Of a DNA stretch of 64,000 bases, positions 1-11,202 are shown piece by piece; position 1 is the stretch's first letter, and every line of letters begins with the position of its first letter. The translations under genes were made by a program, and so were the position numbers. The notes under the pieces were generated by a model. It worked only from the letters and a program-made list of their open reading frames with translations, was not told the DNA's origin and ran no database searches. The stretch is from Silene conica (taxonomy: Eukaryota > Streptophyta > Magnoliopsida > Caryophyllales > Caryophyllaceae), in contig CM055318.2 of NCBI GenBank assembly GCA_029255685.2, positions 33,530,001-33,594,000 of the forward strand. The letters are read 5' to 3'.

Positions 1-692
1 CATTCTTCGCTTGTAGAGGCTTGTAAGGCAATATTTTTGTTTTTAGGATGATCATCATCATCTCTATTCAGCATGATCTCATGAGCCATTAGAGATCCAA
101 TAAATTCTTGATAAGTCATGGTCGAGAGATCACGAGCTTTTTCAATTGCAGTGACTTTAGGTTGCCACTTTTTGGTAAGGCTTCTAAGGACCTTTCTGAC
201 TATGTCCTCAGAATCATACTTCCTACCAAGGTTTCGCAGTTCATTAAGTATGCAGGAGAATCGTGCAGACATGCTATCAATCGATTCATTCTTTTCCATA
301 GTGAAAAGTTCATATCGTTGAATAAGCAAGTCTATACGATATATCCTGACTGCGGAGGTACCTTCGTAGGCAAGTTCTAGGCCATCCCATATTTCTTTAG
401 CTGAGTTACAAGAAGAGAAGCGATCAAATTCAGAAGTAACCATACCGTTTTGAAGTAGACTCATGGCTTTTGAATTTTTCTCAGCAATCTTGTAATCAGC
501 TTCCACATAGTCACTTTCTGGTTTCTCATATGTGGTTCCATTTGCAGATGCAACCAAGATCTTTCTTGGTCCAGTTTGAATTATTTTCCAGCATTCCCAG
601 TCACATCCTTTGACGTAGTGGGTCATCATGTTCTTCCACAAGCTATAGTTCTTTCCATCGAAGATAGGACACTTAAGGTGTTTTGAATCCAT
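1..692 (-). CDS. gag: Copia gag, N-terminal part (cut by window edge)
   Basis: An open frame runs without a stop from an ATG at 692 (minus) to the window edge, about 230 codons. The product resembles the gag-like N-terminus of plant Ty1/Copia polyproteins (DUF4219 followed by UBN2/Retrotran_gag_2): it opens MDSKHLKCPIFDGKNYSLWK, with the usual W-x-x-W spacing in the first 45 residues and a helical gag core after residue ~90. The protein would form the virus-like particle in the cytoplasm. It lies 54 nt downstream of a primer-binding site and LTR, as expected for the first gene of the element. Protease, integrase and RT would lie left of position 1. No break is seen in the visible part. The family is fairly sure; the Copia sub-lineage is not assigned. 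Confidence 0.85.
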   Translation of the reverse strand, partial: MDSKHLKCPIFDGKNYSLWKNMMTHYVKGCDWECWKIIQTGPRKILVASANGTTYEKPESDYVEADYKIAEKNSKAMSLLQNGMVTSEFDRFSSCNSAKEIWDGLELAYEGTSAVRIYRIDLLIQRYELFTMEKNESIDSMSARFSCILNELRNLGRKYDSEDIVRKVLRSLTKKWQPKVTAIEKARDLSTMTYQEFIGSLMAHEIMLNRDDDDHPKNKNIALQASTSEE

Positions 693-745
693 TGGAAATC
701 AATAGAAGGATCAATCTCAAGCTGTAAGGCTTTCAAGAGCACGAG

Positions 746-757
746 GCTCTGATACCA
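746..757 (-). other. Copia primer-binding site (tRNA-iMet type)
   Basis: On the minus strand TGGTATCAGAGC begins three bases after the LTR end. This is the usual plant Copia primer site complementary to the 3' end of initiator methionine tRNA. It fixes the element's orientation and shows that the flanking LTR is the 5' LTR. Confidence 0.9.
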
Positions 758-759
758 AT

Positions 760-2272
760 TGAAGAGTCTATTGACCTAGATATACTCAAGAAGGGGGGGT
801 TGAATTGAGTATGCCAACTTTTTCGATTCTTCTTCGATGTGAGTTGTTGTGACGAAGTAATAGCAAGTAATGAGTAAGGACGATAAAGTAAAGGAGACAC
901 GATCTTTTGAAGTGGTTCAGTTTCACAAATCGAAACCTACGTCCACTATTCTCGATTAATAAAATTAGTACCTTCTCCGGATTACAATTTTATCAACCCA
1001 ACTCGTACAACTTTGATGTTAGTTGTAACTCAATCTAGATACCGTAAAATATCTAGCTACGACAAGCACCGTGAAATACTTGCTTACAATGAGTACCGCT
1101 AAATACTCGAATCTATCTTAAGCAAGTAAGATAAAATTTCAACAACTTCTTGTATTTGATGATCTTGAATGTATGAAAATCTTCTTCAATGTTTGTAGTC
1201 TTGATTACGAGATTTGACAATGATTGAATTGGCACGGAAAACGAAGCGCGTGAGAGACTACGTTCGTTTGATTTTCTCGATATGCCTGAGGCTCGTGTGT
1301 TGTATCTTAGGCGTGTGATATTGAGAGCATATATATATTAATTTAGATCTAGGTTAAATCCTAGATAGTTTTAGGAATATTACTTTAGCTAGAACACTAA
1401 TTCTAGGTAATATTTAAAACTTAATCTTATATGAATTAGGAAAGGATTCTATTAAGATAATATTAAATTAAGACATAAGATAATACTTCCACAATCCTAT
1501 TAAATTTAGGAAATATCTTATACCATAAAATATAGAATCCTATTTTGAATCAATTCCTAATTCTTGTCAATAATATAATAAATTATATTATTAATCAAAT
1601 CCTAGACAATCTTTAAGTAGATTAAATAAACAAGTTTATTTATTTAATTAACTAAAAAGATAATATGAAACGTATTAGGATTCGTATAGTAGAAACGTGA
1701 TACACGCTTCCCTATGCACGACTCCCAACGCCCATAACACGTTCTTCGAGACATATTCTACGAAGCACGTTTCTCTAGGAATTTGAATTTTGACAATAAC
1801 GGTTAAAATAAAATCCTTAGTTTATTAGAATTAATATTTACCTCATAAGATAAATATTTTAATTCTTGTCAACTAATGACTATTTCTATTTTAAAACCGT
1901 TTATAAGATTACCAAATTAATATATAATAATATATTAATAGTACGCATAAATCTTCATGCTTTGATTTGTTTCACGCAAATCTCATTTCTTCGATAGTTA
2001 TAGGCATGATCTACAACTAAAGAACTCTTGATTATTGTAATAAAACTTGTGTCTTGTGAATCTTCAAAAGACTTGACAAATAACATGAGCTTGATCTTCC
2101 TTCAATCTTTGATTGAATTTTATACTTTATTAAGCTACGATCTTCGCTCTACAATAAACTGTACACTTAAACGCACGATTACGCGCATGTGTATATAAAA
2201 CATAATTATATAGACTTGGCATTATTAAAACATAAAACAATATATTGCTTATATAGAATATATTACTCAACA
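760..2272 (-). repeat. 5' LTR of Copia element
   Basis: About 1.5 kb of AT-rich sequence lies between the primer site and the point where the Tat-1 integrase frame stops. On the minus strand it starts TGTTGAGTAA (2272) and ends CTCTTCA (760), giving TG...CA ends. The partner LTR is outside the window, so the outer boundary rests on the TG end and on the loss of integrase homology. Short ORFs inside are not credible genes. Confidence 0.8.
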
Positions 2273-2676
2273 ATGATCTTATTACTGGACTCAGCTTGTC
2301 CGTTGGACTGGGGGTTTCTGGGGGTAGATTTCCGGAGTGATACATTCCACCCAGCGCAGAAAGCCTCGGTTTTCTTCCCAATGAATTGGGAACCATTGTC
2401 ACATATTATTTCTGAAGGTATGCCAAATCTGGTGAATATATTACGCTTAATAAAAGAGATGACCTGTGCTTCGGTGGTCTGGGTGAATGATTCTGCTTCG
2501 ATCCACTTAGAAAAGTAGTCTGTCATGGCCAGCATGTATAGCTTGTTTCCTGGTGCTCTGGGAGGGGTCCCACAATGTCCATCCCCCACTTCATAAAAGG
2601 CCATGGGGATATGACCGGGTGCAGGGGCTCTGCTGGTTGGTGATTGACAGGTGCGTGCCTTTGACAAGCGTCGCAT
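2273..2676 (-). pseudogene. pol: Tat-1 integrase catalytic core, truncated
   Basis: This frame carries the integrase core after a frameshift against the upstream pol frame. It shows MTDYFSKWIEAE, then CDNGSQF with the second catalytic Asp, then a PQSNGQAESSNK segment with the catalytic Glu. The first catalytic Asp (MDIVGPLP) is at the end of the upstream frame. The shift lies near 2560-2566, where a run of C on the coding strand seems one base short. The reading is cut at about 2272 by the Copia LTR, so the C-terminal DNA-binding part is absent here. Confidence 0.85.
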
Positions 2677-4145
2677 TTTCTTGCATACTCCTTTGCATCC
2701 TTGCGCATTGTGGGCCAGAAGTATCCCATTCTAAGGGCTCTATTGGACATGCTTCTTCCCCCTCCATGATTTCCACAGTCTCCGCTGTGGAGGTCGTGCA
2801 AGACTATCTGTGCCTCGGTCTGGTCCAGGCAGCGCAGATATGGCCCTGCTAAAGATTTCCGGAACAGGATTCCATCAATCAGTAGGAATCTGGAAGCCTT
2901 CATCCTGAAACTGCGTGCTTCTTTCTTACTGCTGGGCTGGATATCATGTTGCAACCAGTCCAGGTATGGCTTTCGCCAATCCTGCTCTGACCCCTGGTCT
3001 GGGTTGTTGCTGTAGATAGGTAGTTCTTCCTGGTCCGAATCTGGTCCAGGAATGGCTGGTTTGAGAACATGGGTGATTGGTATATTGACTACGTCAGCTG
3101 GTTTGAAGGTTGATCCTATGGTTGCCAGCGCATCTGCTTCTGCGTTCTGTTCCCGGGGTATCTGCTGGATACAGAATTCTGCGAATCTGCCGATTATCTC
3201 CTTTGCCACACACAAGTAGGCCGCCATTGTGGGGTCCCTTGCTTCGTATGCTCCATTGACGTGATTCACAATTAATTGCGAATCGTTGTACACACTGATG
3301 CAGCTGATCCCCATGTCCAAGGCCAATTGTTGCCCCAGGACTAGGGCTTCATACTCAGCTACGTTGTTGGTGGTTTTGAACTCACATCGGACTGCTTGGG
3401 TGATCAGGTCACCCTCTGATGATCTAAGGATCAACCCAACTCCTGACCCTCTGGCGTTTGATGCCCCATCTACTCGTAATTCCCAGGTGCCTGGCTTGGC
3501 ACCTTGGTGTAGGTGCAGGATTTCCTGCTCTGCTTGGGTCTGGAGTGCTGGGCTGAAGTCGGAGACGAAGTCTGCGAGGGCTTGTGACTTTATGGCTATG
3601 CGTGGTTCAAACTGGAGATCATGTCCACTGAGGTGCACATACCACTTAGCCATTCGTCCTAATAGTTCTGGCTTTCTCATGACCGTCTTGAGGGGGTGAT
3701 TAGTAACCACTGAGATGGTATGAGACTCAAAGTATGGACGCAGCTTATAGGATGCTGTGACCAATGCCAATACTAGTTTCTCAAGTGAGGTATACCTTGC
3801 TTCTGCTGGCAGTAATGACTTGCTGACGTAGTATACCGGATGCTGAGCTCCCTCGTGCTGTCGGACCAGAACTGCGCTTACTGCTGCTTCGGTCACGGAG
3901 AGGTACAAGAGCAGTACTTCCCCCTGCTCTGGTTTAGATAGCAGGGGTGGGCTGCTCAGGTACTGCTTTAGTTCCTGGAATGCCTTTTCGTGCTCTGGTG
4001 TCCAATCAAACTTCTGGCTTTTTCTAAGAATATCATAGAATAGTCTGCACCGGTCTAAGGATCTGGAGATAAACCTGCTCAGGACTGCTACTCTTCCCGT
4101 CAGACGCTTCACATCTTTGGACTTCTGGGGTGATTCCAGTTGCAT
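2523..4145 (-). pseudogene. pol: Tat-1 pol: RNase H, archaeal-type RNase H, integrase zinc finger
   Basis: A 540-codon open segment. Residues ~45-190 are the Ty3-type RNase H/connection region, but the place of the first catalytic Asp reads YLSVTEAAVSAVL, so this domain looks catalytically dead. Residues ~215-350 form a second, archaeal-type RNase H (aRNH) with Asp in LRVDGASN, Glu in NNVAEYEAL, Asp in YNDSQLIV and Asp in NAEADALA. Residues ~455-505 hold the HHCC zinc-binding domain of integrase, ending C-D-A-C-Q-R. A dead first RNase H plus an intact second is the known Tat-lineage arrangement. The frame is separated from RT by a single in-frame TAA near 4171-4173, where relatives usually have a Glu codon, and is broken downstream by a frameshift. 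Confidence 0.9.
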
Positions 4146-4172
4146 AACTGCTTTGATCTGTTCTGTGCTGGC

Positions 4173-4930
4173 TTATATCCCCCTCTGTGTTACCATATAC
4201 CCTAGAAATTTCTCACTGGAAACTCCAAAGGTACACTTAGCTGGATTTAGCTTCATTTTGTACTTCCGAAGGGTGTTGAATGTTTCTTCTAGGTGCTGGG
4301 TGTGGTCCGCCGATTGCTTGGATTTGACCACCATATCGTCTATGTACACTTCCATATTTCGTCCTATCTGATCTTTGAACATCATATTGACGAGTCGTTG
4401 ATATGTAGAGCCAGCATTTTTAAGACCGAAGGGCATTACGTTGTAACAGTAAATGTCTCTTTCGGACCTGAATGTTGTTTTCTCCTGGTCTGCCGGGTCC
4501 ATCTTGATCTGGTTGTACCCGCTCCAGGCGTCTAGGAAAGTCAGCATTTCATGGTCTGCAGTGGCGTCCACCATAACATCTATATGTGGCAAGGGGAATG
4601 GGTTCTTGGGGCAGGCCTTATTCAAGTCTGTGAAATCCACGCAGACCCTCCACTTGCCATTCTTTTTTGGTATCACCACTACATTAGACAGCCACTCCGG
4701 GTACTTGACTTCCCTAATCTTTCCTGCCTCTAGAAGGTTGTCCCCCTCCTGGTTTATGATCTGGTGTCTTTCTGCTGCGAATTTCCTGCGCCTTTGTTGT
4801 ACTGGTCTAAATCCTGGATCTATGCTGAGCTTGTGTGTTATGATCTCTGGGTCTATGCCAATCATGTCTTTATGGGACCAGGCAAAGCAGTCTACGTTCT
4901 TTCGGAGCAGCTGTTGGGGCTGTTGGCGCA
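4173..4930 (-). pseudogene. pol: Tat-1 reverse transcriptase
   Basis: About 250 codons of Ty3/Gypsy RT. Visible motifs are VVIPKKNGKWRVCVDFTDLN, the FPLPHID block, FLDAWSGYNQI (catalytic Asp), MPFGLKNAGSTYQRLVN and VYIDDMVVKS (the YIDD box). FTDLNKACPK marks the Tat lineage. The frame ends at a TAA (E to stop type substitution) and continues in the same frame in the next segment. The first codons seen just right of 4930 belong to the Tekay LTR; the genuine upstream sequence is at 51810, beyond that insertion. Confidence 0.9.
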
Positions 4931-4935
4931 GATCT
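4931..4935. repeat. Left copy of GATCT target-site duplication (element D)
   Basis: GATCT directly precedes the TGTAACACC end of element D. The same five bases follow its other end (TATTACA) at 51805-51809, as expected for Ty3/Gypsy integration into the Tat-1 protease/RT linker. Confidence 0.92.
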
Positions 4936-5272
4936 TGTAACACCCCATTTACCTAGGAGCCTGAACTAGGACTTCCAGGGTAAATAAGACTGTTACCATC
5001 CTGGTTAACCCAGGGTAGTAGATAATCATAGTGAAAGATAAACAGTACTTTATAGGTAAATTGTTAACTGAAAACTGATACAAGACAAGTTTATAAAAAG
5101 GTTCCAAAAACCATACAACTGATAACAACCTCAACTAAAACATGAGAAACTAAATGATCTAGAACTAGGTCGGTCCATGCCATGTCTCTCATTCCATGCC
5201 CAGCTCCTAATCCTGTTGTCTCTGACCTGAAAGATCTACTCCCCATTCCGGATCATTGTAGGTGAACACGAA
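4936..5272 (-). repeat. Element D 3' LTR, piece 1
   Basis: Matches 49300-49636 of the intact LTR with few differences, then stops exactly at the Athila-A LTR. The intact LTR reads on from ...GAACACGAA into TACACTG, showing the empty site. The last five bases, ACGAA (5268-5272), are the left copy of the Athila-A duplication. Confidence 0.92.
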
Positions 5273-5534
5273 TGATACGTGCCTATTTTATGCATTTTAT
5301 TTACTCTTTTGGCACGTATTTTCTTACACTTTCGTGACTTTTAGTTGCTTTTTCTCCCGAAACGGTTTACTTTGGCATTTCTATGTTTTAAATGTAGGAA
5401 TACGCGGAACTGAGCAAAACCAAGCTTTATTTGCCTTTAGGAAGCTGTTTTGAGTACTAGTTTGGAGCAAGGAATCAGATGGTGCACTCAAGTATTATTT
5501 TCGGGCCAAATCGAAGCTGTAAAGGACGAGAAGC

Positions 5535-5677
5535 GGTCGACCGACCTGCGATTCTGGTCGACCGACCGATGTCAAGTACGTAAACAGGCCCAGTTCTCCA
5601 CAGAAGCCCAAATTCGCATAAAAATAAATCCGCATTGGCAGAGCGGTCGACCGACCGACAAATGAGGTCGACCGACC
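5535..5677 (+). promoter_or_regulatory. Paired GGTCGACCGACC palindromes in Athila-A U3
   Basis: Four copies of GGTCGACCGACC form two pairs (5535/5556 and 5645/5666), each pair separated by exactly nine unrelated bases, so starts are 21 bp apart. The same cluster is at 36159-36301 in the other LTR. Each copy contains the perfect palindrome GGTCGACC. The position just upstream of a TATA-like box suggests promoter control; that role is inferred. Confidence 0.7.
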
Positions 5678-5737
5678 AGACCCGGTTTCGAAGACTTCTG
5701 TTTTATTTTCTATTTTTCCTAATCTTGTAACAATTCT

Positions 5738-5745
5738 TATTTAAG
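5738..5745 (+). promoter_or_regulatory. Likely TATA box of Athila-A LTR
   Basis: TATTTAAG lies 60 bp downstream of the palindrome pairs and is the best TATA-like site in the LTR; the other LTR has it at 36362-36369. No transcript evidence is available. Confidence 0.5.
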
Positions 5746-6558
5746 GAGACCCAAACTCTAAAATTAGGTTAGGCAGCCCCAATTAGAGAAAAACTCCATT
5801 GTTATATTTTGGTACCAAGCTTTCATCTTTATTCTTAGATTTTCCATTCAAGTTGTAAGTTTGTCACAATTCAATCTTTCCTTTTTATTCAATCTTGTTA
5901 TTCATCTTGTTGTTATTTCTTATTTCATGTTTACCCTTTTATTATCATCTTTGATTATGTTCATCTCTTTAATATTCTTAATAATTGTTAGTTCTATAAT
6001 TAAAAGTATGCATAGCTAATTCTTGTGATTGGGAATTAGGGGAACCATGATAAAGGCTTGACTTTGATAGGTTTGATGATTAAATTACCAATCCCCCATT
6101 GTTGTTGGTGAACTAATCCTTAGGATTGAAAGATTATTAGGATTAGTTTAACAACAACTTTGGGATTGCCCTTGAACGAAAGTTTAGTGCTTTTGTAGGA
6201 ACCCTAAGACCGTAAGGATTGGGTAGAGTATTGACCTAAAGGTTTATTCTTTGTTCCTTGGGATTGTGTTATTTGATTATTCTTACCCTTCATTGACTTG
6301 TTTTGACCATGGGGAACCAAAAGTTCCTAATCCCCTTTTTATCTTATTTTAATTTTCTTGTTAGTTTATTACCTTGGTTGTTAGTTTAAACCCCAATTCA
6401 AAACCCCCCTTTTTCGATTACTTGCAATAGACTCTAAATTTACAAACATAATTTACCCTGTCTCTCTGTGGTTCGACCCTTGACTTATCCTATCTGAGTT
6501 TAAGCTGAGGTTTTATAAATCTTATCTTTGGCACCCCTCAACGACGGGTGTCAAATTT

Positions 6559-6576
6559 TGGCGCCGCTGCCGGGGA
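6559..6576 (+). other. Athila-A primer-binding site (tRNA-Asp type)
   Basis: TGGCGCCGCTGCCGGGGA starts five bases after the LTR. It is complementary, with one mismatch, to the 3' end of plant tRNA-Asp and is the usual Athila primer site. Confidence 0.88.
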
Positions 6577-6716
6577 GACGGTATAATTTTGTTTGTTAAT
6601 TTTTAGTTTATTTTTCTTGTCTTAAGGAACTTAGGTTCCTTAAGACCGTTCTTACCTTTTCTTCTAGTGTTGTTTAGAAGACAGGTTTTTGAGAGGAAGG
6701 CTTGAGTACTCTCTCT

Positions 6717-7916
6717 ATGGATTCTATTTATAGCTACCTACAGCCGAAGCCTAAAGATTTACCGAAGGGATTCACCTTGCCTACACCAACCACTGGCTCC
6801 TTTGAACTCCGCCCGACTCATATCTCTTTGGTGGAACAGAGTCGATTTTCTGGTCTACCCGATGAAGATCCAATAAAGCATGTTACAACCTTCACAGATT
6901 ATTGTTGTTTCATACCCCTACCTGAAGGGGTAACTAGAGATGAGGTGCTGGCAACGATGTTCCTATTCTCATTAAAAGGAGACGCGCAAGAATGGTACCG
7001 GGACCTTGACAAGACAAGTGAGAAGATTACGGATTGGACCGCCTTGGCGTTGGCCTTTTACAAGAAATACTTTCCTCTTGCAAAAGCCGAGGACTTGAGA
7101 AACCAAATCCGTAACTTTCAGCAGGGACCTGATGAAGGATTTTGTGAAGCATGGGATCGATTCAAGAAATTGGTCCGTTCTATCCCTCACCATAACCTTC
7201 AACAATGGGACCTATGTAACTGTTTTTACAACTCTCTTTATGATGACTATAAGATGGTTCTTGATGTAGCCGCCAATGGAAGATTCCAGAACAACACCCA
7301 CCATATGAAGGGTTGGAAAACCATTGAAGACATGGCGGTGCATAGGGCTACTTTTAAGGGTTCACGTGGGAATTCAAGAAGGCTGAATGTAGAGATGAAT
7401 AGAGTGATGGCTCTTGAGACAACAGTTGAAGCCCGTTTTGAAAAGCTTGAGGCAACCCAGCTAAAGCTTGAAAGTGCGAACCTAGTTACTACGGTCGGCA
7501 ACACAGGAGAAATTGAGAAATTAAGGGCTCTTGTTGATGCCTTAACCACGGCAGTTTTCAAGATGAGTGAGGCTCACGTTACCTCCACAAAAGTTTTTGA
7601 GGAGCACTTGATAAACATAGCCAACCAAAGAAAAAGCTCTCCAGCTAGTTGTGAGGGACCCATGGAGACGCTAAATGCCATAAATCTAAGGAGTGGCCGT
7701 GTTTGTGAAGAATCAACTCAAGAGGATGGTCCAGCCGAAATTCCAAATCAAGAAACTGATCCCGTCAAAAGAACAGGAGGTCGACCGACCGCTTCTGTAA
7801 GTCGATCGACCGCAGTTCCTGACGTGCGATCAGATTCTGAAAAAGAAAAAAAATTCGGATTTTGCAGACTCTGGTCGACCGACCACTTCCTCTGGTCGAC
7901 CGACCAACGTTCCTGA
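6717..7916 (+). CDS. gag: Athila-A gag
   Basis: Capsid polyprotein of about 400 residues, packaging element RNA in cytoplasmic particles. The first ATG in frame is 6717; an upstream TTG extension is not plausible in a plant. Residues ~75-190 match the retrotransposon gag family (PF03732), with GDAQEWYRDL, FYKKYFPLAKAEDLRNQI and EAWDRFKKLVRSIPHH. A coiled region (~240-300) follows. The C-terminus reads through two palindrome pairs (7779-7905), giving repeated GRPT or WSTD peptides. It stops at 7914-7916 shortly before protease. Athila gag and pol are normally one frame; here an A8 run at 7846-7853 seems to hold one extra A, after which the pol frame is open. Confidence 0.88.
   Translation: MDSIYSYLQPKPKDLPKGFTLPTPTTGSFELRPTHISLVEQSRFSGLPDEDPIKHVTTFTDYCCFIPLPEGVTRDEVLATMFLFSLKGDAQEWYRDLDKTSEKITDWTALALAFYKKYFPLAKAEDLRNQIRNFQQGPDEGFCEAWDRFKKLVRSIPHHNLQQWDLCNCFYNSLYDDYKMVLDVAANGRFQNNTHHMKGWKTIEDMAVHRATFKGSRGNSRRLNVEMNRVMALETTVEARFEKLEATQLKLESANLVTTVGNTGEIEKLRALVDALTTAVFKMSEAHVTSTKVFEEHLINIANQRKSSPASCEGPMETLNAINLRSGRVCEESTQEDGPAEIPNQETDPVKRTGGRPTASVSRSTAVPDVRSDSEKEKKFGFCRLWSTDHFLWSTDQRS
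7779..7905 (+). repeat. Palindrome pairs inside Athila-A gag-pol linker
   Basis: Two pairs at 7779/7800 and 7873/7894, again with nine-base spacers. The 12-bp motif is four codons long, so in the coding strand it adds Gly-Arg-Pro-Thr without changing frame. The second member of the first pair is degenerate (AGTCGATCGACC). Confidence 0.75.
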
Positions 7917-9705
7917 GCACAATGCCGTTTTTACTCCGGAATCGCTGGATCCTTCCTTCTTTCAAGGCCTTACTGAAATTTTACAGCTGAAAAAGCCAAA
8001 GGTTGCTGATCCTATGGCTAAAGTCACCATTCCTTATCCTGAAAGACTGAAAAATTCAAAGGAGGATAAGAAATTTGGTAAGTTCTTAGAGATGGTGAAG
8101 AATCTTGAGGTAACCATCCCTTTCACTGACTTAATTACCCAGGTACCTTCTTATGCTAAATTCATGAAAGATATTTTAAGTCGTAAGAGGAATTTTCAGG
8201 ACGACGGTGCTGTTGCTTTTGTGGAAGAATGTTATGTTCTTTCACAAGATAATATAGCACCCAAGTTAAAAGACCCAGGTAGTTTTTCCATCCCTTGTAC
8301 CATAGGTAATCATGTAATAGGGAAAGCCCTTTGTGATCTAGGGGCTAGTGTCAGTGTCATACCTTATTCTGTATGCGAAAGACTTGGTTTAGGTAGACTT
8401 AAAGTCACCAATATTACCGTACAGATGGCTGATAGATCAACCCAAAGACCACTAGGGGTCTTGGAGGATGTCCCATTAAAAGTGGGAAAGTTCTTTATTC
8501 CTGTGGATTTCGTTGTTTTAGACATTGCTGAGGATAGTCAAATACCTATTATTTTAGGTAGACCATTTTTACACACAGCTGGGGCTGTAATAGATGTCAA
8601 ACGCGGGACCATTACTTTAGAGATAGGGGATGACACCATCGAGTTCAGTCTTGCCCATAAGGCAACTATTCCTACTGATGATACTTGTTGTTCCATCGAT
8701 ATTGTAGACAGGAATGTTATCCTTAATTGGAGGGAATCCTTGACCAAGGATCCTTTAGATGATCTGACGATTTTGGATAAGTGTGCAGGTACTCCAGCTG
8801 AGGATGCTGAAAAGCTGGATTTGATAGAGGAAGAGGAAGAGGAATATGAGCTCACTGAAGAAGAGAATGAGAAGCTCATAAGCCTAGCTAATGCAAGTCT
8901 GGTAAACATGTGCTATTCTATAGATACTAATTCTGTTCAGGCAGTTGAGGTAAAAGCACCAGAGCGTAAGCCACTTCCTCCTAATCTTAAATATGTTTTC
9001 TTAGATGATACTGAACAGTACCCTGCGATTGTTAGCTCTAAACTTAGTCCTGACCAACTTTCTGCCTTAATGACTGTTCTTAAAAAGAATATAAAAGTTC
9101 TAGGTTATTCTTTGGATGATATTAAGGGCATAAGCCCTGATGTTTGTATGCACAGAATTGATTTAGAGGAAGGGCATAAGCCTTATAGACAGGGACAGCG
9201 TAAGTTAAATCCTAAGATGCAGGATGTAGTTATGGCTGAGGTTATGAAGCTTCTTGATGCAGGTATTATCTATCCGGTTGGAAACTCTAAGTGGGTTAGC
9301 CCAGTTCAGGTGGTTCCTAAGAAAGGAGGGACCACAGTGGTTAAGAATGACAAAAATGAGTTAATACCAACTAGAGTTGTAACAGGGTGGCGGATGTGCA
9401 TTGATTATAGACAGTTAAATGCCGCCACCAAGAAAGACCATTTCCCCCTTCCTTTTGTTGACCAAATGACTGAAAGACTGGCTTCTAATAAATTCTTCTG
9501 TTTTCTAGACGGTTATTCAGGTTTCTTCCAGATTCCCATCCATCCTGATGATCAGAGTAAGACTACTTTTACATGTCCACAGGGTGTTTTTGCTTATCGC
9601 AGGATGCCTTTTGGGTTATGCAATGCCCCTGCTACTTTTCAAAGGTGTATGATGGGTATTTTTTTCAGACTTTATAGAAAACATTATGGAAGTATTTATG
9701 GATGA
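7917..9705 (+). pseudogene. pol: Athila-A protease and N-terminal RT
   Basis: The pol frame is open from about 7855 through 9705 (first ATG 8014). Protease active-site region reads LCDLGASVSVIPYSVCERL, with the Athila-type D-L-G-A in place of D-S/T-G-A, and the ILGRPFL flap/helix motif follows. An acidic linker precedes RT, which starts near residue 375 from 8014: WVSPVQVVPKKGG, WRMCIDYRQLNAATKK, CFLDGYSGFFQIPI with catalytic Asp, and MPFGLCNAPATFQRCM. A T7 run near 9659-9665, one base longer than the frame needs, shifts reading just before the catalytic box. The break is otherwise clean. Confidence 0.88.
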
Positions 9706-11197
9706 TTTCTCTGTTTACGGTAATGCTTTTGATCAATGCTTAGCTAATCTTGATAAAGTCTTGCAGCGATGTATTGATGTAAATCTTGTCTTAAATTGGG
9801 AGAAGTGTCATTTTATGGTTACTGAAGGGGTAGTGTTAGGGCATCTAATTTCAGATAAAGGTATACATGTAGATAAGGCGAAAGTGCAGGTGATTGAGCA
9901 ATTACCCCCTCCTATTAATGTCAAAGGGGTGAGAAGTTTCTTAGGGCACGCAGGTTTTTACAGGCGTTTCATTAAGGACTTCTCTAAAATTGCTAAACCA
10001 CTTACACAATTGCTTCTTAAAGATGCCATTTTTGATTTTTCTGATGAGTGCCTTTCAGCTTTTAACAGGTTGAAGGAAGCTTTGGTCTCAGCACCAATCA
10101 TCCAGCCACCAGATTGGGATCTCCCATTTGAGATCATGTGCGATGCTAGTGATTATGCTCTGGGTGCTGTGCTTGGTCAAAGGAAAAACAAGGCTCTTAA
10201 TGCTATATACTATGCGAGCCGCACCCTGGATGAGACTCAAGTCAACTATTTCACCACCGAGAAGGAGATGCTAGCCGTCATATTTGCCTTAGAAAAATTC
10301 AGGTCATATCTAGTGGGTAATAAGGTAATTGTTTATACAGACCATGCAGCCTTAAAAGGTCTTTTTCAAAAGAAGGATTCAAAGCCAAGACTTTTAAGGT
10401 GGATCCTCCTTCTCCAAGAATTTGACATTGAGATTAGGGACAAGAAAGGCGCGGAAAACGTGGTAGCTGACCATTTATCTCGCCTGCAGCTGACTGATGG
10501 GGAAGATTCTTTACCTATTGATGATTCGTTTCCTGATGAGAGCTTATTTATCATTAATAGTTCAGGTTCTTATCCCCCTCCTTGGTATGCTGATTTTGCT
10601 AATTTTGCTGTTACAGGTAAAATCCCTCCTGAGTTGTCTTGGCAACAAAAGAAGAGATTTATGTTTGATGCAAAACAGTATTTTTGGGATGACCCTTATG
10701 TTTTTAAAGAATGCGGAGATGGACTTATCCGGAGATGCGTCCCCCAATGGGAGGTGAAGGACATTCTGGAAGCATGTCACTCTTCTGCATATGGTGGTCA
10801 CCACGGTCCATCTAGGACCGTGGCCAAGGTATTACAGTCTGGTTTTTATTGGCCTACTTTACATGCTGACTGTAGAAATTTTGTAGGTAACTGTGATGCC
10901 TGTCAAAGGACTGGGAATGTCTCAAAAAGACATGAGATGCCACAAGTAGGTATTTTAGAGGTAGAGATTTTTGATGTCTGGGGCATTGATTATCAAGGAC
11001 ATTTTCCCAGTAGTCAAGGTAACAGGTATATTCTTGTAGCTGTTGATTATGTGTCTAAGTGGGTAGAAGCTATTGCTACTCCCCATTGTGATGCAAAAGC
11101 TGTTATTAAGATGTTTAAAAAAATCATATTTCCTCGTTTTGGTGTCCCTAGGGTTGTCATAAGTGATGGAGGTATGCATTTAAAGAGAAACGCTTAG
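9686..11197 (+). pseudogene. pol: Athila-A C-terminal RT, RNase H, integrase core
   Basis: Continues pol in another frame. It opens with the RT catalytic box [10 protein letters not shown] (F-M-D-D, usual in Athila), then thumb motifs ([24 protein letters not shown]). RNase H follows: catalytic Asp in [15 protein letters not shown], Glu in [10 protein letters not shown], Asp in VYTDHAALK and the VVADHLSR end. Integrase has its HHCC finger ([10 protein letters not shown] ... CDACQR), first Asp in [11 protein letters not shown] and second in VISDGG. The frame is lost near 11185-11190, where a T run looks one base short, and a stop follows at 11195-11197. Confidence 0.88.
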
Positions 11198-11202
11198 GTG
11201 AC

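Larger units (their letters stand above)
5273..6553 (+). repeat. Athila-A 5' LTR
   Basis: Starts TGATACGTGC and ends GGGTGTCA, followed after five bases by the primer site. The second copy is 35897-37177, the same length. U3 holds two palindrome pairs (5535-5567 and 5645-5677) about 60 bp upstream of the likely TATA box at 5738. The rest is AT-rich with no credible ORF. Confidence 0.95.
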
